Source: Erythrobacter sp. SDW2 (lineage in GTDB: Bacteria; Pseudomonadota; Alphaproteobacteria; Sphingomonadales; Sphingomonadaceae). From it: DNA of 64,000 nt. Shown piece after piece: positions 43,996-53,310 of this stretch (positions within the stretch are counted from its first letter, which is position 1; every line of letters begins with the position of its first letter). The DNA lies in contig NZ_CP090370.1 in the NCBI RefSeq assembly GCF_021431965.1, positions 2,721,001 to 2,785,000 on the forward strand, given 5' to 3'. Under the pieces are notes generated by a model that saw only the letters and a program-made list of their open reading frames with translations, was not told the DNA's origin and ran no database searches. Both the position numbers and the translations under genes were made by a program.

Positions 43996-45293
43996 CCATT
44001 CGTTCTGGGCTCGCTAACGCGCCAGAAAACCATCCCCAGCGCCAGCACCAGCGAAATGAAGCTGGCTACGATCAGGGGAACATAGCCCGACGCGGCGATG
44101 GCCAGCCCGGCGAGGATCGGCCCGACCGAGCTGACCGCACCCTCTACCGTGGTGGTTAGCGCGATCCGCATCGGCACGTCCTCATGCGCGCCGAATTCGA
44201 GCACGAGCGTCAGCGCCGCCATCATCCAGCCGGAAAAACCCAGCCCGAGCAGGGCGAAGGCTGCGTGCAGCATCAGCGCATCCTCGCCCATGACCAGCAG
44301 CACCATCCCCGCCAGACTGCACAGCAATGCGCCGAGATAGACCAGCCGGAAGCCGCGGCGGTCGCCCAGCTGGCCCCACAGCAGATTGCTCAATGTCTCA
44401 GCGGCGAGGAAGGCGAGGCTGAGCGAGCCGATCAGCGCTCCGCTCAGGCCCAGTCGCTCGCCGACATAGATGGTCCAGAACGGCAGGCCGACCCGGGCGA
44501 TGGAGGAGAACCCATGCGCGAAAAGGAAGGCACGGAAGGCGCGATGCTGCAGCAGCTCGCCGAACTGTCGGAAGCGCGCCCGCCACGGCACCGAGAGCCG
44601 CGTCATCGGCGCCTCGGGCTCGTTGAGGCCCCATTGCAGCGCCACCAGGCCGATCGAGGTTAGCAGGAATGCGAACAGGAACGTTGTGGCATAGCCATTG
44701 CCGAGCCAGTCCTGCTCGATGAAATAATGCCCGGCGACCCACGCCAGCCCGGCGGCGATCCCGCCGCCGAGCATATTGCGCACGCCCTGCAGCCGACCCC
44801 GCTTCGCCAGCGGGATGACCTTGGCCATCAGCATCTGGAACGCCACCCGCTGCGCCCCACTGAAAAAGCCCAGCAGCAGGAAGGCGGCGAGCGTCGCCCA
44901 CAGCAGCGCGCGGCCTTCCAGGAACCAGCCGATCAGCGCCAGCGCCAGCACCATCACTCGCATCAAAGAGCCGACGGTGATGGCATAGGGCAGGATGCGC
45001 GCCCGGCTCTCGACCCGCGCACCGGACAGGATCGGCGACAGCGTGCCGCCCAGTTGCAATAGCGCCGTGCCCAGCCCGACGGCCGCCGCGCTGCCGGTCA
45101 GCAGGTAGAGATAGGCCGGGATGATGGTGGGGGCATAGATCAGGCGAAAGCCGGTCATCCCGAACACGCCGTGGACCAGCGTGGCGGTGTAATTATGCTT
45201 CAGGTTCTCTTCGACGAAAGCGTGGTGGCGCGCCCAGATTTCCTCTTCCGGGCGCGCCTCCAGCGTATCTTCTGCTAACGGGCCGCTGCTCAA
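43992..45293 (-). CDS. MFS permease
   Basis: A 433-residue 12-helix transporter. Sequence features are a cytosolic N-terminal region (ARPEEEIWARHHAFVEENLKHN), FRLIYAPTIIPAYLYLLTGSAA near helix 1, and WGQLGDRRGFRLVYLGAL in the second half. It begins with TTG at 45293, overlapping the stop of the upstream acyl-CoA dehydrogenase (TTGA), so it is coupled to it. Likely to transport a substrate or product of the catabolic pathway, but unproven. Confidence 0.83.
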   Translation of the reverse strand: MSSGPLAEDTLEARPEEEIWARHHAFVEENLKHNYTATLVHGVFGMTGFRLIYAPTIIPAYLYLLTGSAAAVGLGTALLQLGGTLSPILSGARVESRARILPYAITVGSLMRVMVLALALIGWFLEGRALLWATLAAFLLLGFFSGAQRVAFQMLMAKVIPLAKRGRLQGVRNMLGGGIAAGLAWVAGHYFIEQDWLGNGYATTFLFAFLLTSIGLVALQWGLNEPEAPMTRLSVPWRARFRQFGELLQHRAFRAFLFAHGFSSIARVGLPFWTIYVGERLGLSGALIGSLSLAFLAAETLSNLLWGQLGDRRGFRLVYLGALLCSLAGMVLLVMGEDALMLHAAFALLGLGFSGWMMAALTLVLEFGAHEDVPMRIALTTTVEGAVSSVGPILAGLAIAASGYVPLIVASFISLVLALGMVFWRVSEPRTNG

Positions 45294-46354
45294 TAGCCCG
45301 CGAGCTTGGCGTGGCGGTCCTTGAGGAAGCCGGTGTTGCCCCAGCTCGCCTCCAGCACGCGGGCGCGCTTGAGATAGAAGCCGACGTCATATTCGTCGGT
45401 CATCCCGATCCCGCCGTGAAGCTGGATGCCCTGGCGGCTCATGACATGGAGCACTTCGTTGGCACGGCTCTTGGCGAGGCACGCCGCCTCGGGCACCTTG
45501 AAGCTCATGTCGAGCGCCTGGAAGCCCGCCTCGACCGCGCTGCGCATCAGTTCGAGATCGGCATAGAGATCCGCCATCCGGTGCTGCAATGCCTGGAAGC
45601 TCGCCAGCACCTGGTTGAACTGCACGCGCTGCTTCAGATAGTCGAGCGTGGTGTCGAACACCGCCTGCGCCATGCCGAGCATTTCGGCGCTGGTGAGGAT
45701 GCGCGCCCGGTCGAGGATCTTGTCGGCCAGGTCATCGCCGCCATCGGCCAGCTTGTCCGCCGCCGCACCGTCGAAGGTGACTTCGGCATGGTCGCGCCGG
45801 TCGGTTAGCTCGCGCGAAGACAGCGAAACGCCTTCCCCCTTTTCGACGAGATACACCCCGTCCGCTGCCGAGACCACGAACAGCCCGGCGGTATCGGCCT
45901 CATGCACAAAGGCCTTGGTGCCGCTGAGCTTGCCGCCCGAAACCGTCGCCTTCGCAGCGGAGCCGGTGTGACGCGAGCCTTCGTCGAAGGCCAACGTGCC
46001 GACCAGTTCGCCACTGGCGAGGCGGGGCAGGTACTTTTCCTTCTGCGCCTGGCTGCCGCCAAGCACGATTGCCGCCGAGGCGAGCGAAGTCGCCACCAGC
46101 GGGCTGGCGGTCAGGGTCTTGCCCAGTTCCTCGACCACCAGGCCAAGACTGGTCCAGCCGAAATCGGTGCCGCCGAATTCTTCCGGCACCACGATCCCGG
46201 TCCAGCCCATCTGGCCCATGCTCGACCACGCGCTGCTATCGACCTTCTGGCCCGCGTCGCGCGTCTTGCGCCAGTTGCCGACCGGACTTTCGTTGGTCGC
46301 CCATTCCTGCGCCATATCGCGCAGCATGGTCTGTTCTTCGTTGAGAATGGCCAT
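45290..46354 (-). CDS. Acyl-CoA dehydrogenase (second of a pair)
   Basis: A 354-residue FAD flavoprotein. Contains MGWTGIVVPEEFGGTDFGW in the N-terminal domain, the LVGTLAFDEGSRHTG strand region, and a C-terminal helix with QLHGGIGMTDEYDVGFYLKRARV, which forms the FAD/acyl site. Shorter than a typical FadE (about 380). It follows the other dehydrogenase at 46370-47581 by 15 bases; paired short genes of this type form alpha2-beta2 heterotetramers in steroid and similar side-chain degradation. That assembly is inference. Confidence 0.87.
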   Translation of the reverse strand: MAILNEEQTMLRDMAQEWATNESPVGNWRKTRDAGQKVDSSAWSSMGQMGWTGIVVPEEFGGTDFGWTSLGLVVEELGKTLTASPLVATSLASAAIVLGGSQAQKEKYLPRLASGELVGTLAFDEGSRHTGSAAKATVSGGKLSGTKAFVHEADTAGLFVVSAADGVYLVEKGEGVSLSSRELTDRRDHAEVTFDGAAADKLADGGDDLADKILDRARILTSAEMLGMAQAVFDTTLDYLKQRVQFNQVLASFQALQHRMADLYADLELMRSAVEAGFQALDMSFKVPEAACLAKSRANEVLHVMSRQGIQLHGGIGMTDEYDVGFYLKRARVLEASWGNTGFLKDRHAKLAGY

Positions 46355-46369
46355 CGTTCCGCGCTCCCC

Positions 46370-47581
46370 TTACTGGTGGTCCAGCATGCCAAGGATCCGC
46401 TTGGCGATGATGTTGTTCTGGATCTCGGTCGATCCGCCGTAGATGGTGAAGGCCTTGCCGAACAGCCAGCCGCGGACATGCTCGATCTCGCTGCCGGTAA
46501 AGCCTTCGCCTTCCCAGCCGAGACCGCGGAAGCCCATGATCTCGATCAACAGCTCGGCCCGTTCCTGGCTCAGCTTGGTGCCGACCTTCTTGAGGATCGA
46601 GCTGATTTCGGACACCCCGCCCTTGGCTTTCGATTCCTCGGTCGCCCGGCGCGCGGTGAGGAGGAAGCTTGACCAGGCCAGTTCGAACTCGGCAATTTTG
46701 CCGCGCAGTTCCTGGTCGGCCAGCTCGCCATTCTCGTCAGTGCCGATATATTCCTTGGCGATCTGCGAGAGCGGCTTGGCATTGAGCCCCATGGCATTGC
46801 CGGCGCCGGAGATATTGGTGCGTTCATGCTGCAGCAGGCGCTTGCCGATCGTCCAGCCCTGGCCTTCCTCGCCAACGAGATTGCCCTTGGGCACCTTCAC
46901 ATCGGTGAAGAAAGTTTCGCAGAACGGGCTGAGCCCGCTGATCATGGTGATCGGCTTCACTTCGACGCCGGGGCTGTCCATGTCGATCAGCAGGAAGCTG
47001 ATGCCCCGGTGCTTGTCGCTGCGGTCGGTGCGGACAAGGCAGAAGCACTTGTCAGCCCACTGCCCGCCGCTGGTCCAGGTCTTCTGGCCGTTGACGAGAT
47101 AGTGATCGCCCTTGTCCTCGGCGGTGGTCTGCAAACTGGCGAGGTCGGACCCGGCATTGGGTTCGGAATAGCCCTGGCACCAGCGCACTTCGCCGCGGCA
47201 GATGGGCGGGATATGCTCCAGCTTCTGCTCGTGGCTGGCATATTCGAGCATGGTCGGCCCGAACATCATCACGCCCATGCCGCCGATCGGGTTCCACGCC
47301 CCGACTTTCATCATTTCTTCGTTGAGGACCCGGGCTTCGTCCTTCGACAGGCCGCCGCCGCCATATTCCTTGGGCCAGGTCGGGGTGCCCCAGCCGCGCG
47401 ACCCCATGGCTTCGCGCCAGGCATTCTCTTCCGGCGTTTCATCGCCCGGCCCTTCGACCGAGCGCATCGCGTTGCTCTTGCCTTTCAGCGAAGGCGGGAA
47501 ATGTTCGGCGAGGAAGGCCTGCACCTCGGCGCGAAAATCGGCGAGGGCGTCGTCGGGCCTGATATCGGCTGCGGTTGCCAT
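46370..47581 (-). CDS. Acyl-CoA dehydrogenase (first of a pair)
   Basis: About 403 residues. N-terminal WGTPTWPKEYGGGGLSKDEARVL, central WCQGYSEPNAGSDLASLQT (FAD-binding strand) and KTWTSGGQWADKCF, and C-terminal KAFTIYGGSTEIQNNIIAKRILGM. This C-terminal form with STEIQ is typical of FadE26/FadE27-like dehydrogenases that work with a partner subunit. The ATG at 47581 has GCAGGAGAG upstream. Transcribed with the partner dehydrogenase and MFS downstream. Confidence 0.88.
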   Translation of the reverse strand: MATAADIRPDDALADFRAEVQAFLAEHFPPSLKGKSNAMRSVEGPGDETPEENAWREAMGSRGWGTPTWPKEYGGGGLSKDEARVLNEEMMKVGAWNPIGGMGVMMFGPTMLEYASHEQKLEHIPPICRGEVRWCQGYSEPNAGSDLASLQTTAEDKGDHYLVNGQKTWTSGGQWADKCFCLVRTDRSDKHRGISFLLIDMDSPGVEVKPITMISGLSPFCETFFTDVKVPKGNLVGEEGQGWTIGKRLLQHERTNISGAGNAMGLNAKPLSQIAKEYIGTDENGELADQELRGKIAEFELAWSSFLLTARRATEESKAKGGVSEISSILKKVGTKLSQERAELLIEIMGFRGLGWEGEGFTGSEIEHVRGWLFGKAFTIYGGSTEIQNNIIAKRILGMLDHQ

Positions 47582-47704
47582 GGTTCTCTCCTGCGGTTTG
47601 AGTCTTGTTTTGCCACTTATGGCGCAGTTTTGCCCCGAGCAACAGGGGGCTGAAAGTCCGTTTCTAAAGCCGCCCATGCCGTAGCGGCAGCATCGGGTTC
47701 CGGG

Positions 47705-49210
47705 TCAGGGCATGCCCGTCACCTCGGGCGAATCGCGCAGGGACTGCTCCTTTTCCTGCGCGGCGCGGGCAGCGAGGGCATCGAGATTCGCCCGGTGCTT
47801 CGCTTCCGTGATCGGGTACCACAGCAGCATCAGCGAACCGAGCAGCCACAGGCCGACGGTGATCGGGACATACCACAGGATCAGGCTATCGCTGATGAGC
47901 TTGCTGACCCCCGAGGGATCGGCCTGTTCGGGGAAATTCGCCGCATCGAGCACGAAGCCGGCGAGCAGGATGCCGAGCCCGACCGCCGCCTGGGTGGTGA
48001 AGCTGTTGACGCTGAAGAACACCCCGGCATTGTGCCGCCCGCTCTTGACCGCATGGTCCTCCACCGTGTCGGCAATCATGCCGGACGAGTTCATCAGCGA
48101 GCTGGCGATCATCGCATGATAGATCGCCCCGACAGCAAACAGCACCGGCAGCAGCAACGGATCACCCGGGGCGAAAAACAGCCGGAAGTAAGTCAGGATC
48201 AGCGGCGTCACCCCTATGCATATCCCGCCCAGCCCCATCGCCATCGCCGCTTTGCGCTTGCCCATCCTGCGCGCCAGCCACGGGGCCAGGGGTACCGCCA
48301 GAGTGGCGGCAACCAGGCTTTCTGCCGTCAGCACCGCCAGTTGCTTGGCAGTGAGCTGGAAGACATAGGTGTTGAAGTAGATTGTCGTGGCCACATAGAG
48401 CCCGATCGCGGTCTGCTTGGCCAGCGAATATCCGAAGATGGCCAGGAAAGGCCGATGGGTGAAAGCATCGGCCATTTCGCGCAAATGATCGCCCAGCGTC
48501 AGCTTCACCGCCCGTTCGCGGACTTGCCGCAGATAGGGGATGCGGCTCTTGGTGCCGAACGCGCTGGTCAGCACCGCCAGCGCAATCAGCACCCCGCCCA
48601 GAATGGCAAAGCCGGTATATCCTGCCGGATTGAGCTGGCCTTTGGGATACTCGGGCGTCGCGACGAAAAACACCGCCAGGCAGAAGGCCCCGAAGCCGAA
48701 GGCACCGATATATCCGAACCAGAAGCGGATGCCGAACAGCCGCGTGCGCTCGGTATAGTCGTCGGTCAGCTCCGCGCCCAGCGCGCTGGACGGGATCTCG
48801 AACATGCTCATGCAGGCGCGGGTCAGTGCTGCGAGACAGAATATCCATACCCCCATGGCAAAGTCCGACAGGCCGGTCGGAGGGAACCATGTCAGCGCGA
48901 AGAAGAAGCCTGCCGGAATGGCCGCAGCGAAGATGAAGGGATGCCGCCGGCCGAGCCGGCTCCGGGTGCGGTCGCTGATCCGCCCGATCAGCGGGTCGGC
49001 AATGGCATCGACCAGCAGGGTCAGGAAGATTGCCTGCGAAACGATCGACGCGGGCACGCCGAGGACCTGGTTGAAATAGAGCAGCAGGTAGGTGCTGAAA
49101 GCGGTGGTCTTGATACCGCTCGCCATCAGCCCGCTGCCATAGAGCCAGCGGGTATGGCGCGGCAGCGGCGGGGCAGCCGGGGCTGGCGCTGATACTGTTT
49201 CGGGGGTCAA
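47705..49210 (-). CDS. MFS/GPH-type sugar:cation-symporter-like permease
   Basis: About 500 residues, MFS_2 family: LLLYFNQVLGVPASIVSQAIF at helix 1, DAIADPLIGRISDRTRSRLGRRHPFIF (family signature), and FGIRFWFGYIGAFGFG. Members symport sugars, lipids or acids with cations. The start is uncertain: TTG at 49210 with an AAGG site is preferred over TTG at 49285, because the added 25 residues are Arg-rich and unlike the family. Divergent from the thiolase gene. Confidence 0.8.
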   Translation of the reverse strand: MTPETVSAPAPAAPPLPRHTRWLYGSGLMASGIKTTAFSTYLLLYFNQVLGVPASIVSQAIFLTLLVDAIADPLIGRISDRTRSRLGRRHPFIFAAAIPAGFFFALTWFPPTGLSDFAMGVWIFCLAALTRACMSMFEIPSSALGAELTDDYTERTRLFGIRFWFGYIGAFGFGAFCLAVFFVATPEYPKGQLNPAGYTGFAILGGVLIALAVLTSAFGTKSRIPYLRQVRERAVKLTLGDHLREMADAFTHRPFLAIFGYSLAKQTAIGLYVATTIYFNTYVFQLTAKQLAVLTAESLVAATLAVPLAPWLARRMGKRKAAMAMGLGGICIGVTPLILTYFRLFFAPGDPLLLPVLFAVGAIYHAMIASSLMNSSGMIADTVEDHAVKSGRHNAGVFFSVNSFTTQAAVGLGILLAGFVLDAANFPEQADPSGVSKLISDSLILWYVPITVGLWLLGSLMLLWYPITEAKHRANLDALAARAAQEKEQSLRDSPEVTGMP

Positions 49211-49351
49211 CGGCGGGCCCTTGTTCTCACTCTCCGACCGCCAGCGTACCCGCTCCGCGCGGCGGCACAAGCCGGTTTCGTTCAATTTCGCTTTGCAACC
49301 TGTCGCGGGCCTTGGCTAAGCACCGATGACAAAGGATTGGAGAGGGAAAGC

Positions 49352-50875
49352 ATGGCAAGCAGCGAAGAGCGCATCCCGGTGATCATCGGCGTGGGGCAGG
49401 TCAACGACCGCCCCGCTGATCCGCGCGAGGGCCTCGACCCTGCCGGACTGATGGCGGAAGCGCTGCGCATCGCGGATGCCGATGCCGGCGGCGGCTGGCT
49501 GGAAGTCTGCGACTCGCTCGGCATTGTCGGGCAGATTGCCTGGCCGCATATCAACCCAGTAGCGGGAACAGTCGCCGAGCGCCTAGGTATAGCTCCGGCC
49601 CATGTGGTCGAGACCACCCCGCATGGCGACAACCCGATCCGCCTGCTCAATGAAGCTGCCAACCGCATCGGCGCGGGTGAGGCCAAGGTCTGCGCAGTCA
49701 CCGGTGGCGAAGCGCTGCGAACGGCAGGCGCGCTGGCCAAGCTCAAGGCGGCCGAAGCCAAACCCGACGCCAAGCCGAAAGAGCACAACGCGCTGCGCGA
49801 TGCCTCGCACCGGGTCAAGAAAGGCTATCCCCAGAGCTACGGGCTGGTCGTTCCGGTCGATGTCTACCCCCTCTATGAAAACGCCATGCGCGCCGATCTG
49901 GGCCAGACCCTCGCCGAAGGGCAGGCGGAAAGCGGCATGATCTGGGCCGGGTTTTCGCAAGTGGCTGCGGCCAATCCCTCGGCCTGGATCCGCGAAGAGA
50001 AATCGGCCGCGGAAATCTCAGAAGTCACCGCCGAAAACCGCCCGATCGCCTTCCCCTATACCAAGCTGCAGGTGGCCAATTCGGCGGTCAACCAGGGAGC
50101 CGGGTTCATCGTCACCTCGCTCGCCGAAGCGCGGCGGCGCGGGGTGCCGGAGGGGAAGATCGTCCATATCGGCGCGGGAGCCAGCGCGTTCGAGCCCGAC
50201 AGCATCCTCGCCCGCGACAGTTATACCCACTCGGCCGGGATGGAGGCATCGATCCGCAAGGCGCTCGAGTTCAACAATCTCACAGCCGACGATTTCGACC
50301 ATGTCGAACTCTATTCCTGCTTCCCCTGTGTGCCCAAGCTGGCGCGCCGGACATTGGGCTGGCCGCTTGAGAAGCCGATGACGGTGTTCGGCGGGCTGAC
50401 CTTCGGCGGCGGCCCGATCGGCAATTACATGAGCCATGTCGTTGCCTGCATGGTCGAGAAGCTGCGCGAGACCGGCGGGAAAGGTCTGATGTTCGCCAAT
50501 GGCGGCTATGCCACCCACAGCCACACCATCGTGCTGGGCAAGGAACCGATCCCCGGCGTCATCTTCCCGCAGGCATTCGATGTCAACGAAGCCGCCGACG
50601 CGGCCCGGGGCAAAGTGCCGGAACTGGACAAGGACTACACCGGCCCTGCCACCATCGAGACCTATACCGTCCATTATAACCGTGACGGTTCGCCCCGGAT
50701 GGGCACCGTAGTCGCCCGTACGCCCTCCGGTGCACGAACCCTGGCGATGGTCCCGGCGGAGGATGCGGCAGGCATCGCGGCACTGACCGATGGCACCAGC
50801 GAGCCAGTCGGTCGGAGCGGCACGATTTCCCGTGGGGATGGCGAGGATGACCTTTCGGTCTGGCAGATGGGCTAA
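49352..50875 (+). CDS. Thiolase-superfamily protein, TLP1 type
   Basis: About 507 residues. N-terminal IPVIIGVGQVNDRPADP and a central DFDHVELYSCFPCVPKLA with GGYATHSHTIVLGKEP look like a thiolase of the acetyl-CoA acetyltransferase / SCP2-like branch. The extra C-terminal region (about 90 residues, TIETYTVHYNRDG with GTVVARTPSG) matches the additional C-terminal domain of thiolase-like protein type 1. It would cleave 3-ketoacyl-CoA or act on a similar substrate. The ATG at 49352 follows an AGAGGGA site. Likely to complete the beta-oxidation set of the region. Confidence 0.82.
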   Translation: MASSEERIPVIIGVGQVNDRPADPREGLDPAGLMAEALRIADADAGGGWLEVCDSLGIVGQIAWPHINPVAGTVAERLGIAPAHVVETTPHGDNPIRLLNEAANRIGAGEAKVCAVTGGEALRTAGALAKLKAAEAKPDAKPKEHNALRDASHRVKKGYPQSYGLVVPVDVYPLYENAMRADLGQTLAEGQAESGMIWAGFSQVAAANPSAWIREEKSAAEISEVTAENRPIAFPYTKLQVANSAVNQGAGFIVTSLAEARRRGVPEGKIVHIGAGASAFEPDSILARDSYTHSAGMEASIRKALEFNNLTADDFDHVELYSCFPCVPKLARRTLGWPLEKPMTVFGGLTFGGGPIGNYMSHVVACMVEKLRETGGKGLMFANGGYATHSHTIVLGKEPIPGVIFPQAFDVNEAADAARGKVPELDKDYTGPATIETYTVHYNRDGSPRMGTVVARTPSGARTLAMVPAEDAAGIAALTDGTSEPVGRSGTISRGDGEDDLSVWQMG

Positions 50876-50977
50876 ACCGTCCCGTGCTCGGCGCGAACGG
50901 CCTCTTCCATCCCCGGCGCACGAGATACAAGACGCCGATCCGAGGCATTGCATCAATACGACTCGGCCCTTGGCCTG

Positions 50978-52585
50978 TCATACGAGCGGCAGACGCAGGA
51001 CAAAATGCGCGCCCTCGGCACTTTCCAGCAACTCGAGCGCGCCCCCGCGATTGTTTACCAGAGCCCGCGCGATCGCCAGGCCGAGGCCGGTGCCCCCTTG
51101 CCCGCGCCTGGAGGTAAAGAAGGGGTCGAAGATGCGGGTGCGGTCACCTTCGGGAACGCCGGGGCCGTCGTCGGTGAGGTCGATAATGCCTTGCCCGTCC
51201 TCGACCCGGGTGGTGATGGCAAGCGAAGACGCGCCAGCCTGCCGCGCGTTCTCGATCATCGTTGCGAGGACGGTTTCGAGCGCCGCGCCTTCGATCGCCA
51301 ATTTCGGCACTCTGCCCGATGCAGCTATGCCGATGTGAAAGCCCTTGCCACCGAAGCCGTCGACCAGCCGCGCCAGGATCGGCTGCAAATCGGCCGGTTC
51401 GCTGACCTCGCCGCCGTCCATATCGGCCTGTGCCAGTTCCATCAGGCGGCTGACGAGCCGCGTCAGACGGTCGGCATCTTCGGTCATATTGGCAAGGAAG
51501 AGCTCCCGCTCCGCCCCGGTCATGTCCGCGCCGTGGTCTTGCAACAGCTCGATCCCGCCGCGCAGGCCGGCGAGGGGCGTCTTGAATTCGTGGCTGAGCG
51601 AGGCGGCGAAATCACGCAAATAGCGTGAGCGGCGATCGATGCTCTGGGCCATCACCTCGAAATCGTCATAGAGGCTGCGCACTTCGCGTACTTCGAGTGT
51701 CGGATGCCGCAACCGCGCCTTGCGACCGGACGCGAGCGCCCGGGCGGCGGCGCTGAGTTTCTCGATCGGCGTCACCACGGCGCGCGCCAGCACCATGGTC
51801 AGCACCACCAGCAGCGCGAAAATCGACAGTGTGCCGAAGGCGATCTTGCCTGCATCCTCCCACATCCCCCGAAAGAGCGCCGCCGGGCTGCGCGATACGA
51901 GGACTACGCCCACCACCTTGCCGCTGCGGTTGATGGGACGAGCGTGGTGCAACCGGATCGCAGTGGCGCGGCTGATCAGATAGAGCGGGTTCGACTGGTT
52001 GTAGCGGTCATTATGCCGCAAGACCGTTTGGCTTTGCCCCGCCAGTGCCGCCTGCACTTCGGGCAAATCCGCCAGGCTGAGACCTTTCTCATACCCGCTG
52101 AGGACGATGCCCTGCGCATCTAGCAGGGAAATTGCGGCGAGAGTGGTCTGCTTGGTCTCGGCAATGACCGGCGCAATGCGACCGGCCAGTCTCTGCATGG
52201 CAGCGTCGGGCGCCGCTGCAACTTTCGAAGCCGCAGGCCGCGACGGCAGCACGGGCGATGAACGCAGGTCGACTTCCGAGACTTGCTCTTGATATCGGCT
52301 TGCAGAACGAAGTGTCTCGTCGGGAGCGTAGCGGCTCGCATCGTCCGGTGGTGCCGATGCGGTATCCTCGCCTGGAAGCAACAGCGCCGCTGTAGCCGCA
52401 ATCGCCGCTGCCTGCGCTGCGACTTCTGACTCGGTCCGGCGCACCAGCGCGTTTTCGTAGACCCTCAGTCCCAGCGCCGCAAAGCCGGGCAGAGCCGCCA
52501 CGAACAGCAGCGTGCCGAAGAATATCCAGCGCAGCCGCATCACCGGCCAGAACGACCGGGCGAAGCGACGCAGCGTTTCGATCAA
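50978..52585 (-). CDS. Sensor histidine kinase (HAMP, HisKA)
   Basis: A 535-residue membrane kinase: a first transmembrane helix (about residues 18-38), a periplasmic sensor region with a PxxA-rich part, a second helix followed by HAMP (VTPIEKLSAAARALASGRKARL), an H-box (AASLSHEFKTPLAGLRGGIELL, catalytic His), and an HATPase with IENARQAG, DDGPGVP and GGTGLGLAIARALV. It phosphorylates the adjacent response regulator. TTG start overlaps the regulator's stop (TTGA). The stimulus is unknown. Confidence 0.92.
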   Translation of the reverse strand: MIETLRRFARSFWPVMRLRWIFFGTLLFVAALPGFAALGLRVYENALVRRTESEVAAQAAAIAATAALLLPGEDTASAPPDDASRYAPDETLRSASRYQEQVSEVDLRSSPVLPSRPAASKVAAAPDAAMQRLAGRIAPVIAETKQTTLAAISLLDAQGIVLSGYEKGLSLADLPEVQAALAGQSQTVLRHNDRYNQSNPLYLISRATAIRLHHARPINRSGKVVGVVLVSRSPAALFRGMWEDAGKIAFGTLSIFALLVVLTMVLARAVVTPIEKLSAAARALASGRKARLRHPTLEVREVRSLYDDFEVMAQSIDRRSRYLRDFAASLSHEFKTPLAGLRGGIELLQDHGADMTGAERELFLANMTEDADRLTRLVSRLMELAQADMDGGEVSEPADLQPILARLVDGFGGKGFHIGIAASGRVPKLAIEGAALETVLATMIENARQAGASSLAITTRVEDGQGIIDLTDDGPGVPEGDRTRIFDPFFTSRRGQGGTGLGLAIARALVNNRGGALELLESAEGAHFVLRLPLV

Positions 52586-53310
52586 GCGGGGGCTCCGCCG
52601 GTGCAGGCACCGAGCCGATAGCCTACGCCTGTGCGGGTCTCGACTATGTCTTCGCCCCCGACCTCGGCGAACTTGCGCCGCAAATTGCGGATATGGCTGT
52701 CGATTGTCCGGTCAGTCACGGCAAAGCCCGGACCGCGCAGGTGGTCGATCAGGTTGTCGCGGGTGAAAATGCGCCCGGGGGCCGAGGCGAGCGCCTTGAG
52801 CAAGCCGAACTCGGTGACCGTCAGCGCCACTTCCTCCGTGCCCCAGCGCGCCTCCCACGCATCGCTGTCGAGCGTCAGGAGGCCATGGGTAACATGAGCA
52901 GCATGGTCCGCGCCTCCGCCACTGCGCCCCGCCGTCCGGCGGAGGATCGCATTGGAGCGAGCGACCACCTCGCGCGGGCTGAAGGGCTTCACGACATAAT
53001 CGTCCGCTCCCAGTTCGATCCCCAGCACGCGGTCGAGCTCGTCGTCGCGCGAGGAGAGAAACAGGATAGGCACCTCCCCCTCGGCGCGCAGGCGCCGGCA
53101 AACCTCGAGGCCGTCCATCGCCGGCATGTTTATGTCGAGCACCACGAGGTCCGGCGCACATTCGGAGGCGCGCGCCAGCGCCTCCACACCGTCGGTCGCC
53201 TCGACCACCTGCATCCCGGCCTTGCCGAAAGCAAAGGCCAGCACCTGGCGGATATGCGGATCGTCGTCGACGAGGAGGACCGTGCGCGGCATGATGGGTG
53301 CCATCTTCAC
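52582..53310 (-). CDS. OmpR-family response regulator
   Basis: A 242-residue DNA-binding regulator: receiver domain LLVDDDPHIRQVLAFAFGKAG with phospho-acceptor Asp in DLVVLDINMPAMDG, SSRDDELDR and GADDYVVKPFSPREV, then a winged-helix domain containing LTVTEFGLLKALASAPG and TVRTQ-type DRTIDSHIRNLRRKF. GTG start at 53310 overlaps the stop of the upstream DUF4173 gene; an ATG at 53304 is an alternative. Cotranscribed with the histidine kinase downstream. Confidence 0.92.
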   Translation of the reverse strand: MKMAPIMPRTVLLVDDDPHIRQVLAFAFGKAGMQVVEATDGVEALARASECAPDLVVLDINMPAMDGLEVCRRLRAEGEVPILFLSSRDDELDRVLGIELGADDYVVKPFSPREVVARSNAILRRTAGRSGGGADHAAHVTHGLLTLDSDAWEARWGTEEVALTVTEFGLLKALASAPGRIFTRDNLIDHLRGPGFAVTDRTIDSHIRNLRRKFAEVGGEDIVETRTGVGYRLGACTGGAPA

